Positions 29,072-37,428 of a DNA stretch of 64,000 bases are shown here, piece by piece. Source of the DNA: Limosilactobacillus pontis (GTDB lineage Bacteria > Bacillota > Bacilli > Lactobacillales > Lactobacillaceae); the NCBI RefSeq assembly GCF_002940945.1, contig NZ_PNFV01000006.1, positions 1-64,000 of the forward strand, read 5' to 3'. The position numbers and the translations under genes are program-made. Positions within the stretch are counted from its first letter, which is position 1. Every line of letters begins with the position of its first letter. The notes beneath the pieces are model-generated. The model was not told the DNA's origin, ran no database searches, and was given only the letters and a program-made list of their open reading frames with translations.

Positions 29072-29443
29072 CTACTTAACAATTACCTTACCGTGGAACA
29101 TGTCCATTCCGCAGGCGAAGTCGTACTCACCAGCCTGGTCAGTTGGGATGTCGACCGTCGTCACCGGCCGCTTGGTCAAATCCTCATTGACCCCGAGCTT
29201 ATCAAAAACGACGTGAGAGAGGCAGGCAGTCGAATCCTGCATATCAAATTTGACTTTTCCCGGTACTCCCTTTTTCAAGACAACGGTGGATGGCGAATAG
29301 CCACCCTTAACAACCACTGTAGCCGCTTGCGTGTTCCCGTTAATCGTGGCATTCCCTGCCGCTTCGGTATGCTTGCCAAAGAACCACCACAAAATCGCAC
29401 CGATCAGAACTAAACCAATGACTACTGCTAAAATCTGTCCCAT
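29072..29443 (-). CDS. Membrane-anchored cupredoxin-like protein
   Basis: 123 residues. The N-terminal helix GQILAVVIGLVLIGAILWWFF anchors it with the C-terminal part outside. The domain repeats the neighbour's layout: VVKGGYSPSTVVLKKGVPG, Cys in TACLSHVV, and GEYDFACGMDMFHGKVIVK. The paired Cys plus Met/His near the C-terminus suggest copper binding at the outer face of the membrane. It is the first gene of the copper operon, directly behind the cop boxes. It is probably a duplicate of the soluble cupredoxin that gained an anchor, or the reverse. Confidence 0.8.
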   Translation of the reverse strand: MGQILAVVIGLVLIGAILWWFFGKHTEAAGNATINGNTQAATVVVKGGYSPSTVVLKKGVPGKVKFDMQDSTACLSHVVFDKLGVNEDLTKRPVTTVDIPTDQAGEYDFACGMDMFHGKVIVK

Positions 29444-29471
29444 TATTTTTCACCTCGTCAAATTTCTTGTT

Positions 29472-29481
29472 TACATTTGTA
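29472..29481. promoter_or_regulatory. cop box 1 (CopY operator)
   Basis: TACATTTGTA is a perfect match to TACANNTGTA. It lies ~29 bp upstream of the first copper gene. Confidence 0.82.
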
Positions 29482-29509
29482 ATTCAATTATTAGGTTATA
29501 CCCGTTGTT

Positions 29510-29519
29510 TACATTTGTC
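29510..29519. promoter_or_regulatory. cop box 2, overlapping the -35
   Basis: TACATTTGTC differs from TACANNTGTA at the last base. On the minus strand TTGACA (29515-29520) overlaps it, with TATAAC/TAACCT 15-17 bp further as a possible -10. Two spaced boxes are the usual CopY arrangement. Confidence 0.7.
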
Positions 29520-29538
29520 AACACAAGTGCAAACAAAA

Positions 29539-29572
29539 AGCGGCGATCGCGCAAGCATGCGTAATCACCGCT
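29539..29572 (-). terminator. Terminator of the LtaS-family gene
   Basis: Stem AGCGG.GAT / ATC.CCGCT (with an inner CGC/GCG pair), followed on the minus strand by CTTTTTGTTT. It lies 8 bp after the stop and before the copper promoter. Confidence 0.78.
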
Positions 29573-29579
29573 GTTTTAA

Positions 29580-31676
29580 CTACGGCTTCGGGAAAGTTAA
29601 GCTTGGATAATCCTTCAGCTCCGGCGCATTGGTCGTGTAGTCATCAAAGGTACTTTGGTTATTATTTTGACTCTTCAGGCTGGTCTTCTGCTTCTTTTGC
29701 TGCTTCTTCAGGTTCTTCAGACTCTTCTTAAGATTGTAAGTGTAGTCCTTCTTGTTAACCTTCTTGAAGCCTGGTAGCTTGTAGAAGCGAAGCAGGTCGC
29801 CATTTATGACCCGATCGGACAGGCCAAGGTCAGTGGTGACGAACTTTTGAATCTTGCTGAATTCTGCCTTCTGCTTTGGCGTTGCCTTGGTAATCTGCTT
29901 CCCATTCTTAGTGTAGAAGTAATCGCCATTGTACTTGGTGTACTTCGGTGTTACCCAGTCACCGTCACGGAATGGCACAATCTGGTTACGTTCCGGCGAC
30001 AGAAGATCCTGACCAAACTGAATGTAGTTCTTAGAGCTGATTCCCAGCAGGTCCTCTAAGGTCGGCAGGACGTCGATCTCGCCACCATAAGTGTGGTCGA
30101 TCCCTCCCTTGAGACCCGGCATGTTGATCATAAATGGTACTTTCTGGAACATGGCTAGGTCGTAGTTGGTCAGCTTCTTCTTGTGGAGGATCTGGGCAAT
30201 CGCCGGCTGGTGGTTGTTAGAAATCCCATAGTGGTCCCCATACAGAATCAGAACACTGTTTTGTCGCAGACCAGATTTATCCAAGTAGTCGAGGAACTCG
30301 CCGAGCGCCTCATCCAGGTAACGAGCTGTCTGAATATATGGGTCCACCGTGTCGTCACCAGTCTTCCACGGCTCAATATCCTTGTTCTGCTTATCCAGAA
30401 TGTACGGATAGTGGTTCGTGACCGTGATGATTTTGGCATAGAACGGTTGCGGCAACTGCTCAATGTAGTGGGCCGTGTCCTTCATGAAGATCTTATCCTT
30501 CATCCCGTAACCGGCGTCGTAGTCCTTAATCTTCGGGTAGTATTCCTTGCTAAAGAAATACTGGTAGCCAAATGACTTATAAGCATTGTCCCGGTTCCAA
30601 AAGCTCGGAACATCCCCGTGGAAGGAAGCTGTCGTGTAGCCAAGCTTCTGGTGGAGAAGAGCCGGTGCGGACTGGAAGGTGTTGGTAGTTCCGTCAGTAA
30701 CCATTGCAGAACCCTCTGGTAAGCCAAAGAGGGAATTTTCCAACATTGTTTCAGCATCGGCCGTCTTCCCTTGACCAACCTGGTGGAAGAAGTTATCAAA
30801 AGCTAGGGTGTCATTGGCGTGATAGAGCCTATTCAGGTTCGGCATGACCTCTTGACCGTCCTGCTTGTAATCAATCATAAACTGTTGGAGACTCTCCAGG
30901 TGAATAACGAAGATGTTCTTCCCCTTGGCAACTCCTTCATACTGAACATTTGGTCCAGCGTAGTTATGGTGGATAAAGTTCAGAACCGGCTTAAGCTCGT
31001 CCTGGTTGGCCCGGGCCTTGACGACGCTGTTGTGGGTAGTCTTGACCCCATCATAGATCGTGTAAGCCTGCAGACCTAGGTACTTAACAATGTAGTTATT
31101 ATCGAAGGTCCGGGTCAAAAGCTGTGACCGGTCCTTCTCCGCCATTCCCAGGTTAGCGCCAAACAGCACCAGGCCGAGCATCGTGATCGTCATAGCGTAG
31201 CGAATCTTGAAGTAGCGCATGTCGACCCGGATGATATGGAACAAGAGGATTAAGGCGAGAATAATCACGTCAGCATAGACGAAGAAATCCTCAGGCCGTA
31301 TGATCCCCATCAGGCTCTTTCCCAGATTGTTGGAAGCGGCCCCCGACCCCTTGATCACGTTAAAGGTGATGAAGTCGGAAAATTCACGGTAGTATAAGAT
31401 ATTTGCAAAGAGCCAGGTCGATAACAAGGCATTGATGATGATCATCAGCCAATAGGACAACCGGCCCCGGAAGTACAGCGCAATTCCAAGGAAGACCAAT
31501 GCTCCCGGAATTGTATTGAACGCGAGCAGGAAGTGTTGCATACTTCCCTTGACACCAAGGTTGAACTCATTTTGATATGCCCAGTAGCTCTTGATACAGA
31601 AAAAGAGCACCACAAGCAGGAAGAAGCCAAGCTTGGTGTTCAAGCCGCGTCGTAGCTTCTGCAACGCTGTTTTCAT
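29580..31676 (-). CDS. ltaS: LTA synthase-family glycerol phosphotransferase
   Basis: 698 residues from ATG 31676, which has GGAGG 7 bp upstream. Five N-terminal membrane helices (~15-210) are followed by an extracellular sulfatase-type domain: KNIFVIHLESLQQFMI with the metal-binding Glu. Other landmarks are GQGKTADAETMLENSLFGLPEGSAM with the catalytic Thr, FHGDVPSFWNRD and ILYGDHYGISN. It polymerises glycerol phosphate from phosphatidylglycerol onto the lipid anchor of lipoteichoic acid. The C-terminal ~80 residues are Lys/Gln/Asn-rich and unstructured. Some lactobacilli have two paralogues, and whether this is the main LtaS or an accessory one cannot be decided here. Confidence 0.9.
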   Translation of the reverse strand: MKTALQKLRRGLNTKLGFFLLVVLFFCIKSYWAYQNEFNLGVKGSMQHFLLAFNTIPGALVFLGIALYFRGRLSYWLMIIINALLSTWLFANILYYREFSDFITFNVIKGSGAASNNLGKSLMGIIRPEDFFVYADVIILALILLFHIIRVDMRYFKIRYAMTITMLGLVLFGANLGMAEKDRSQLLTRTFDNNYIVKYLGLQAYTIYDGVKTTHNSVVKARANQDELKPVLNFIHHNYAGPNVQYEGVAKGKNIFVIHLESLQQFMIDYKQDGQEVMPNLNRLYHANDTLAFDNFFHQVGQGKTADAETMLENSLFGLPEGSAMVTDGTTNTFQSAPALLHQKLGYTTASFHGDVPSFWNRDNAYKSFGYQYFFSKEYYPKIKDYDAGYGMKDKIFMKDTAHYIEQLPQPFYAKIITVTNHYPYILDKQNKDIEPWKTGDDTVDPYIQTARYLDEALGEFLDYLDKSGLRQNSVLILYGDHYGISNNHQPAIAQILHKKKLTNYDLAMFQKVPFMINMPGLKGGIDHTYGGEIDVLPTLEDLLGISSKNYIQFGQDLLSPERNQIVPFRDGDWVTPKYTKYNGDYFYTKNGKQITKATPKQKAEFSKIQKFVTTDLGLSDRVINGDLLRFYKLPGFKKVNKKDYTYNLKKSLKNLKKQQKKQKTSLKSQNNNQSTFDDYTTNAPELKDYPSLTFPKP

Positions 31677-31804
31677 GTTTGTTCCTCCAGAAAAAAAGAT
31701 CAATACTTACAATAATACACTATTAACTGTAATGGCAATCATAATTGGTTCATTTTTCAAAAAAGTTTAGAATTTAATCCAGTAATCCGCCATTCATATT
31801 AAAA

Positions 31805-31837
31805 GGGTTGTGGCAAAACAATGTTTTGCCGCAACCC
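31805..31837 (-). terminator. Terminator upstream of ltaS
   Basis: Stem GGGTTG.GGCAAAAC / GTTTTGCC.CAACCC with a 3-nt loop, flanked by TTTT on the minus strand. It could end transcripts from helD or from the element at 31873-31984. Confidence 0.72.
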
Positions 31838-31872
31838 CGTTTGCTTATTGTCGAGTATTACAAAGATATCAC

Positions 31873-31984
31873 GTGCCATAACCCAGGGCCTTAGAGTCTA
31901 GCTACGGACAATCGCTGGCCCGTTCTGTGCCAACAATTGTCCTAGGCTACTAGCCCTACAGGTCCTAACCGTGGGTTATGTCAC
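31873..31984. ncRNA. Candidate structured RNA or MITE-like element
   Basis: Pairings seen: GTG.CATAACCCA (31873-31885) with TGGGTTATG.CAC (31972-31984); GGGCC (31886-31890) with GGTCC (31961-31965); TAGC (31899-31902) with GCTA (31946-31949). Further in, GGACAAT (31906-31912) pairs with ATTGTCC (31936-31942), and an apical TGGC/GCCA. The result is a rod broken by internal loops, followed on the minus strand by the terminator at 31805-31837. A 6S-like regulatory RNA is one reading and a short transposon-derived palindrome another. The strand of transcription is not established and no clear promoter is seen. Confidence 0.4.
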
Positions 31985-32002
31985 AGCTCCTTTACATTCA
32001 TG

Positions 32003-34303
32003 CTAGTGTTCAATGAGCTGGTACTCGTCCTTGGGTACCCCAGCCAGCAGTGACGTTGGCTGACCAGTCACCGTCAAAGTCAAGGCATGCATAGCACGGG
32101 AACAGATCGTGTAGAGAAGCTGCCGTTCGTCATCGCCATGATACTGTTGGTCGTTGGCGTTCCAAACAATAACTGCATCAAACTCCAGCCCCTTGGCCAG
32201 GAAGGACGGCACGATGATCGGTCCTTTGACCAGACGCTGATTTTCGGTCCGAATCAGGGTTGCCTTAACATTACGCCGCTCCAGCTCCTGGTAAAGGACT
32301 TCACAGTCTGCCAAAGTCTTACCAATGATAGCCACCGCGTCGTGTTCCTGCTGGTACTTCTGCAGGGTAGCGACTACAGCATCCACGCTCCCGGCCGTAT
32401 CCGAATTGACGACAACCTGGGGCAGGTCGCCATTCCGGTTAAAGGCTTCGATAGCCTCCCCGTCGACAAGCAGGTGCTTGGTGAAGTCCGTAATCTGCTT
32501 GGTCGACCGGTAGGATTTGGTCAGTTGAACTACCTTAGTCTTCGCCGGGTCAAACAGGGTCCCAAGCTGCTTTAAAAGAGAGTGGCTGTTGGCGTGGGTG
32601 AAGATTGCCTGGTTGAGGTCACCCAGCAGCGTGTACTTGGCCTTCGGAAAACGGTACTTTAAGTAGGCAAGCTGGTAAGCATCATAATCCTGAACCTCGT
32701 CAACAAAGACGTAGCGAATATCACGTTGCCCCTTACGCCCGGTGATCAGGTCATAAAGGTAGAGATAGATCGTAATACCGCTGGCACTGATCTTCCCCTG
32801 CTTCAGGTCGTCCTTAACCCCATCGACGTATTTCTGCCAATCCGCAGCGGTCAGACCATACTCCGCCAGGTCAACTAGCTTCGGGGTAACCCGGAGAAGA
32901 TGAAGGAACTGGCCGTTGATGTTGATCCATTGGTTATGGTTAATCGCCTGTTTAATCGGCTCGAAGGCTTTCATGACGATCCGTCGGGCCAGGAAACGAT
33001 ACTCCTTATCGTCGCTCTCGAACTCCCGCGGCTCGTTGGCAAAGAGGTCATCGATCTCTTCCTTGCTTAGGTCCTGGATACGCTGTTCTACCCACTTGCT
33101 CCGCATTTCACTGGACACGCGGTGGTTAAGGTACTTGATCAGGGCTTCTTTGGTCCCATCTAGGCGGTTGCCCAAGTTGTAATTGTTGTTGAAGGAGTAG
33201 TAGATCTCCTTAATCTTCTCCTTACTAATGAAGACCTTACCATTAAACATGATATTGCGGAACCGCATATTAGCGTGGCCCAGGTGCTGGGCATAACGAC
33301 CGGTCAGCTTGAAGTACTGGAGGCTGGTAACCAGGCGTTGGACCTGCTGGGTCGTCGGCGTCTGGCTAGCCGCAAAACGCTGGGCTAGGGTCTGGACGTG
33401 GAGACGTGGTACCCGGCGGTTAACGAATTGGAAGTAGGTCATCTGGACCATATTGTGCTCCCCCAGCTCCGGCAGCACCTGGTCGATATAGTCATTGAAG
33501 AGCTGATTGGGCGAGAAGAGGACCACTTGGGATGAAGTCAAGTTCCCCCGGTATCGGTAAAGAAGCCAGGCAACCCGTTGCAAAACTGTTGCCGTTTTTC
33601 CAGAGCCAGCTGCCCCCTGGACAAAAAGCAGGTCGTCCTTAGTATCCCGGATGATCTCGTTTTGAGTCCGTTGGATCGTCGTCACGATGCTCTTCATCTT
33701 GGTACTAGAGTGGTTGCCCAGGGCTTCAAGGAGCATCTGGTCCCCAACCTGCTCATCGGTATCAAAGATAGTCACAATCGTTCCATCCTTAATCTGAAAC
33801 TGGCGCTTCAAGGTTAAGTCAACCTCCTGCTTGCCTACCGGAGTGTCATAACTAACCTTACCCAGCTTGCCCTCATAATAGACAGAGGAAATCGGCGCCC
33901 GCCAGTCATACACCAGGAAGTGATCAGGCCGGTCACTGAACGAGGCCAGGCCAATATAGATCGATTCCGGCTTGGTAGCCCCCTTTTCCTGGAAGTCGAT
34001 CCGGGCAAAGTAGGGCTTTTTCTCCAGCCGTTGCAGGGTGGCCAGATGGTCGGCTGCGTGCTGCCAGCTATTCTGCCGTTCATCGAGCATCTGCTGCTGA
34101 GCACGGAAAGACATCGCCGTGTCCATCATCCCCGAATACGTGGTTGTATTGAGGTGGATGTCATCGATTTGCTTGTTGATTCCCTTGATGTCATGCTTAG
34201 CGGTGCTGATCTTCTGCTCGGCCTTATCTTCAGCCTGCTTGATCTCCTTCACCACGTGGTCTAAGTGTCCCTGCTCATACTTTCTTACTGCATCTTCAAC
34301 CAC
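32003..34303 (-). CDS. helD: HelD-type RNA polymerase-recycling ATPase (UvrD-like helicase)
   Basis: 766 residues. The N-terminal coiled coil (~1-95) with DDIHLNTTTYSGMMDTAMSFRAQQQMLDER and YIGLASFS..YDWRAPISSVYYEG is characteristic of HelD. Helicase motifs follow: Walker A VQGAAGSGKTATVLQR, Walker B VFVDEVQDYD, QLTKSYRSTKQI, and KGLEFDAVIVWN. HelD frees stalled RNA polymerase from DNA and helps recycling. The start is GTG with AAAGGA 8 bp upstream. A leader of ~200 nt lies between the probable promoter and the start and contains a long inverted repeat. The size is normal for the Firmicutes family. Confidence 0.92.
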   Translation of the reverse strand: MVEDAVRKYEQGHLDHVVKEIKQAEDKAEQKISTAKHDIKGINKQIDDIHLNTTTYSGMMDTAMSFRAQQQMLDERQNSWQHAADHLATLQRLEKKPYFARIDFQEKGATKPESIYIGLASFSDRPDHFLVYDWRAPISSVYYEGKLGKVSYDTPVGKQEVDLTLKRQFQIKDGTIVTIFDTDEQVGDQMLLEALGNHSSTKMKSIVTTIQRTQNEIIRDTKDDLLFVQGAAGSGKTATVLQRVAWLLYRYRGNLTSSQVVLFSPNQLFNDYIDQVLPELGEHNMVQMTYFQFVNRRVPRLHVQTLAQRFAASQTPTTQQVQRLVTSLQYFKLTGRYAQHLGHANMRFRNIMFNGKVFISKEKIKEIYYSFNNNYNLGNRLDGTKEALIKYLNHRVSSEMRSKWVEQRIQDLSKEEIDDLFANEPREFESDDKEYRFLARRIVMKAFEPIKQAINHNQWININGQFLHLLRVTPKLVDLAEYGLTAADWQKYVDGVKDDLKQGKISASGITIYLYLYDLITGRKGQRDIRYVFVDEVQDYDAYQLAYLKYRFPKAKYTLLGDLNQAIFTHANSHSLLKQLGTLFDPAKTKVVQLTKSYRSTKQITDFTKHLLVDGEAIEAFNRNGDLPQVVVNSDTAGSVDAVVATLQKYQQEHDAVAIIGKTLADCEVLYQELERRNVKATLIRTENQRLVKGPIIVPSFLAKGLEFDAVIVWNANDQQYHGDDERQLLYTICSRAMHALTLTVTGQPTSLLAGVPKDEYQLIEH

Positions 34304-34385
34304 TGATATCTTCCTTTCTGCTTAAGAGATCGGGAAACTTTTCCCCACCAGTTACCCTTAGTTTTGTATATTACAATGCATTTAC

Positions 34386-34489
34386 GGGAAATAGGAGCAT
34401 CCGTAGCGTTTAAGCCCATTTGACTACAAACAAAAGCCAGCGTACCCATTCAAGACTAACCGTACGAAATACTGAGAAACCTATTTCCC
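34386..34489 (-). other. Candidate structured 5' leader of helD
   Basis: On the minus strand the transcript would start ~17 nt before GGGAAATAGG, and 84 nt later comes CCTATTTCCC: a perfect 10-bp closing stem. Between them are two possible hairpins, CGTAC/GTACG and GTAG/CTAC, giving a multi-branch shape. Further on, GGGGAAAAGTTTCCC (34332-34346) could compete for the same GGGAAA. This suggests a cis-regulatory RNA, but no known riboswitch class fits. Confidence 0.4.
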
Positions 34490-34512
34490 AGCCCCATTAA
34501 AATCGTCTTACT

Positions 34513-34542
34513 ATTATATCATTATCTCCGCGATGACCGTAA
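34513..34542 (-). promoter_or_regulatory. Probable promoter of helD
   Basis: Minus strand TTACGG (34537-34542), 18-bp spacer, TATAAT (34513-34518). The -10 is perfect and the -35 partial. Confidence 0.5.
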
Positions 34543-34558
34543 ACGTTTCGTCGCGGAG
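34526..34558. repeat. Inverted repeat in the helD/dedA divergent promoter
   Basis: CTCCGCGA (34526-34533) and TCGCGGAG (34551-34558) are perfect complements 17 bp apart. They overlap the probable helD promoter. It is either an operator or a weak terminator. Confidence 0.5.
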
Positions 34559-34654
34559 TAAAGGATTGATTAACTTTTGACCAAAATACTAGGCAAGCGT
34601 ATGCCAAACAACCTACAATAGAAATAGGATTATACATTCGAAAGGAGGGGTTCC

Positions 34655-35305
34655 ATGGCCCACATTTTCTATATCCTGACTCATATTGCGGAAACCCTGA
34701 TTCCGATGTTTCAATGGCTGGGGCCGTGGAGCTATGTCATTCTCTTCACCCTGGTTTTCATGGAGACCGGACTAGTGGTCTTCCCCTGGTTGCCAGGCGG
34801 ATCACTAGTTTTTTTAACCAGCTCATTCATTGCCGTCAAACCGGTTTTGAAGATGGAGATCGTGATTCCCGTTTTCTTTTTTGCTGCCTTCATCGGTGAC
34901 TCGGTCAACTACTATATTGGTCACCGTCTCTCCCACTGGCGCTGGCTCAAACGCCGGCTGGAAGGCCCCCGGGTGGTAGCAGCCGGTGAGTTTCTCGATA
35001 AGTACGGTTTCTGGGCGGTTGCCTTTGGCCGCTTTGTTCCCTTCATTCGGTCCTTTATCCCGCTGATCTCTGGAATTATGGGCTACAGTTTCCACCGCTT
35101 CACCGTCGGCAACATGGTCGGAGTCGCCGCCTGGGTGGCCCTGGGGTGCGGTTGCGGCTACTTTTTTGGGAAAATTCCGTTCGTTCGTAACCACTTCTCA
35201 CTGCTCATCCTGCTCTTTATTCTGGCAGCCCTAGGGTTTGCCGGGCTGACTTTTATCATCAAGCTGATCCGGCAAAAGATTATCCGAAAAAACCGGATGC
35301 TGTAA
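34655..35305 (+). CDS. DedA-family membrane protein
   Basis: 216 residues with 4-5 hydrophobic segments. The VTT/SNARE-associated core is seen in ETGLVVFPWLPGGSLVFLTS, FIGDSVNYYIGHRLSHW and AVAFGRFVPFIRSFIPLISGIMGYSFHRF. The family's conserved GR..P..R motif is intact. DedA proteins are thought to flip phospholipids (undecaprenyl phosphate or phosphatidylethanolamine) and to support membrane potential. It has a strong AAAGGAGG site 6 bp before the ATG. The next two genes run in the same direction but lie 88 bp away. Confidence 0.9.
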   Translation: MAHIFYILTHIAETLIPMFQWLGPWSYVILFTLVFMETGLVVFPWLPGGSLVFLTSSFIAVKPVLKMEIVIPVFFFAAFIGDSVNYYIGHRLSHWRWLKRRLEGPRVVAAGEFLDKYGFWAVAFGRFVPFIRSFIPLISGIMGYSFHRFTVGNMVGVAAWVALGCGCGYFFGKIPFVRNHFSLLILLFILAALGFAGLTFIIKLIRQKIIRKNRML

Positions 35306-35393
35306 GTAAGCGGGTTTGCTACTATTCATAAGTTATTTCATGTTAAAATGGGTACAGGATTTTATTCAATTTAAATAAAGGAGTTTTGCTATT

Positions 35394-36050
35394 ATGGCAA
35401 TTCATGTTTACTTTGTTCGTCACGGTCAGACCTACCTAAACCGCTACAACCGGATGCAGGGTTGGTCTGACGCCCCACTCACCGAAAAGGGAAAGGCCGA
35501 TGCCGCACACGCTGGCAAGCTGCTTTCAAAGGTACACTTTGATTACCTCTTCAGTAGTGACCTGCCACGAACCCTGGCCACCTCTCGCCTGCTCCTTGCC
35601 GCGGACCCGAACACTACCATCACGGAGCCAATTCCTGAACCAGCATTCCGTGAGGAGTTCTTCGGTTCGTTTGAAGGACAAAACGGTGCTGAATTTGCCG
35701 ATTTTCTGGGCGGTGCGGAAGGTTACCACTCTTTTGCCGCCATGGTCGGCGGTTGGGGTCCTGACAAACTAAAGGACAAGATTGCCGCAGCCGACCAATA
35801 CGGCGATGCTGAGGACCACATCCAGTTCTGGAACCGGATCAGCAGGGGATTTGACCGCCTACGGGCCCTTCCTAACGGCTCCACCGCTGTGGTGGTTTCC
35901 CACGGGGCCACGATCCGCTCCATCGCCGCCCACTACTCCACTGAATTAGATCCTGGCGAGTCACCACGCAACGGTAGCATCACTAAACTAACCCTTGATG
36001 GCGATCACACCCACGTTGATTTTTACAATAAACTTGAAATACCAGAATAA
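35394..36050 (+). CDS. Histidine phosphatase-family protein (phosphoglycerate mutase-like)
   Basis: 218 residues. The catalytic motif VRHGQTYLNRYNRMQGWSDAPLT is at the N-terminus, with a second His in VVSHGATIRSIA near residue 165 and the acid region EEFFGSFEGQ. These belong to the broad PhoE/GpmB-like branch 2 superfamily. Its substrate is unknown; it lacks the hallmarks of a dedicated glycolytic mutase. AAAGGAG precedes the ATG by 10 bp. It is close to hflX (20 bp) and probably co-transcribed with it. Confidence 0.9.
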   Translation: MAIHVYFVRHGQTYLNRYNRMQGWSDAPLTEKGKADAAHAGKLLSKVHFDYLFSSDLPRTLATSRLLLAADPNTTITEPIPEPAFREEFFGSFEGQNGAEFADFLGGAEGYHSFAAMVGGWGPDKLKDKIAAADQYGDAEDHIQFWNRISRGFDRLRALPNGSTAVVVSHGATIRSIAAHYSTELDPGESPRNGSITKLTLDGDHTHVDFYNKLEIPE

Positions 36051-36070
36051 CTAATCCACAAAGGGGGAAA

Positions 36071-37360
36071 ATGCTCTTAATGGATACCAACATACAATCT
36101 GATGAATTAGTAATCATCACCGGTCTGGATACGGGCCAAGAAGACTATGACTATTCCATGGTTGAACTCGCCGAACTAGCCCAGGCCAACCATATGGACG
36201 TGGTGCAACGAGTCGACCAGATCATCGACCGACCGAACCCAGCCACCTACTTTGGGAAGGGAAAGGTTCAGGAGATCAGTGACGTGGCGGCCGCCAACCA
36301 CGCCACGACAATTATCACCAACGATGAGCTGACACCAAGCCAGCTTCGTAATCTTGAAGAGGAGACCAGCTGCCGGATCCTAGACCGGACTGCACTGATC
36401 CTTGAGATCTTTGCCACTCGTGCCAAGACCAAGGAGGCCAAGCTCCAGGTCCAGATTGCTGAACTCCAGTACCGGCTGCCCCGTCTTCAGACCAGCGCCA
36501 GCCAGCGGCTTGATCAGCAGACCGGTGGTGGGAGCGGCTTTACTAACCGGGGTGCCGGTGAAACCAAATTGGAAATGGACCGGCGAACAATCCAACACCA
36601 AATCACCCACCTCCGCCACGAGTTGGCTGCCATCGCTAAGTCCGAGAAGACCAAGCGCAAGCAACGGGCCAAGAGTGAGATCCCAACGGCTGCCTTGGTT
36701 GGCTACACCAACTCCGGTAAGTCCACCATCATGAACGGGCTGGTCAAACGCTATGGAAAGGTTGAGGATAAGACCGTCTTTGAGAAGGATATGCTCTTCG
36801 CTACCCTGGACACCAGTGTGCGGCGAATGACCCTTCCTGGTCAAAAGGAATTTCTGCTCAGCGATACGGTCGGTTTTGTCAGCAAGCTACCGACCCAGCT
36901 AGTGGAATCATTCAAGTCCACCCTGGCTGAGGCTGCCAATGCCGACCTCCTCATCCAGGTGATTGACTATTCCGATCCCCACTACGAGGAAATGATGGCG
37001 ACAACTAAGCAGACCTTGCGACAGATTGGCATCCATGATATCCCAATGGTCAACGTCTTCAACAAGGCCGATAAGACCGAGATTGAATTTCCAGTCCTGG
37101 AAGGTGATGACCAAATCGTTATTTCCGCCAAGCAGGATGCCTCCCTGGAACTGCTGGTGGACATTATTCGCAAGCACCTTTTCAAAGACTATGTCCATGT
37201 TAAGCTCCTGGTACCGTTTGCCGACGGGCAAGTTGTTTCCTACCTCAACGAACACTCTAATATTCTGGACACAAAGTACCAGAATGAGGGGACTCTGCTG
37301 ACGGTCGAAGCTGCCCCGCAGGACTACCAGCGATTCGCTAAGTACGAGGTTAAATCCTGA
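36071..37360 (+). CDS. hflX: GTPase HflX
   Basis: 429 residues. N-terminal HflX domain with RPNPATYFGKGKVQEI and NDELTPSQLRNLEEETSCRILDRTALILEIFATRAKTKEAKLQVQIAELQYRLPRL. A Gly-rich linker follows (GGGSGFTNRGAGETKLE), then the G domain: P-loop GYTNSGKST, DTVGF, NKAD. It binds ribosomes and splits or rescues stalled ones. The start is uncertain: ATG 36071 lies only 3 bp after the GGGGG site, and ATG 36080 lies 12 bp after it. Confidence 0.95.
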   Translation: MLLMDTNIQSDELVIITGLDTGQEDYDYSMVELAELAQANHMDVVQRVDQIIDRPNPATYFGKGKVQEISDVAAANHATTIITNDELTPSQLRNLEEETSCRILDRTALILEIFATRAKTKEAKLQVQIAELQYRLPRLQTSASQRLDQQTGGGSGFTNRGAGETKLEMDRRTIQHQITHLRHELAAIAKSEKTKRKQRAKSEIPTAALVGYTNSGKSTIMNGLVKRYGKVEDKTVFEKDMLFATLDTSVRRMTLPGQKEFLLSDTVGFVSKLPTQLVESFKSTLAEAANADLLIQVIDYSDPHYEEMMATTKQTLRQIGIHDIPMVNVFNKADKTEIEFPVLEGDDQIVISAKQDASLELLVDIIRKHLFKDYVHVKLLVPFADGQVVSYLNEHSNILDTKYQNEGTLLTVEAAPQDYQRFAKYEVKS

Positions 37361-37371
37361 TCATATGCTAA

Positions 37372-37406
37372 AATAGTCGATGAGTATACGCTACTCATCG
37401 GCTATT
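37372..37406 (+). terminator. Hairpin downstream of hflX
   Basis: Stem AATAG.CGATGAGTA / TACTCATCG.CTATT with a 5-nt loop, followed by TCTAATTC. It lies 12 bp after the stop and before the PAS gene. Confidence 0.65.
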
Positions 37407-37428
37407 TCTAATTCAGGGGGTATTTATC

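Larger units (their letters stand above)
31677..32002. other. Intergenic region with a terminator and a structured element
   Basis: 326 bp between the LtaS-family start and the HelD stop. It contains the LtaS ribosome site, the hairpin at 31805-31837 and the long imperfect palindrome at 31873-31984. No coding frame is seen. Confidence 0.6.
34304..34654. other. Divergent intergenic region between helD and dedA
   Basis: 351 bp. It holds the helD leader, a probable helD promoter and the inverted repeat at 34526-34558. The dedA ribosome site (AAAGGAGG) is at its right end. TTGACC near 34578 may belong to the dedA promoter. No coding frame is seen. Confidence 0.55.

Noticed and set aside
29072..29082. 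Longer start for the soluble cupredoxin with a 100-residue frame
   Set aside because: The extended start would overlap the previous gene and has no ribosome site, while ATG 29043 has GGAGG 10 bp upstream.
34386..34489. TPP-riboswitch-like words (GCCAGCGTA and CTGAGA) on the plus strand
   Set aside because: In TPP riboswitches CTGAGA comes before GCCAGCGTA. Here the order is reversed and no thi gene follows, so I treat the words as coincidence.
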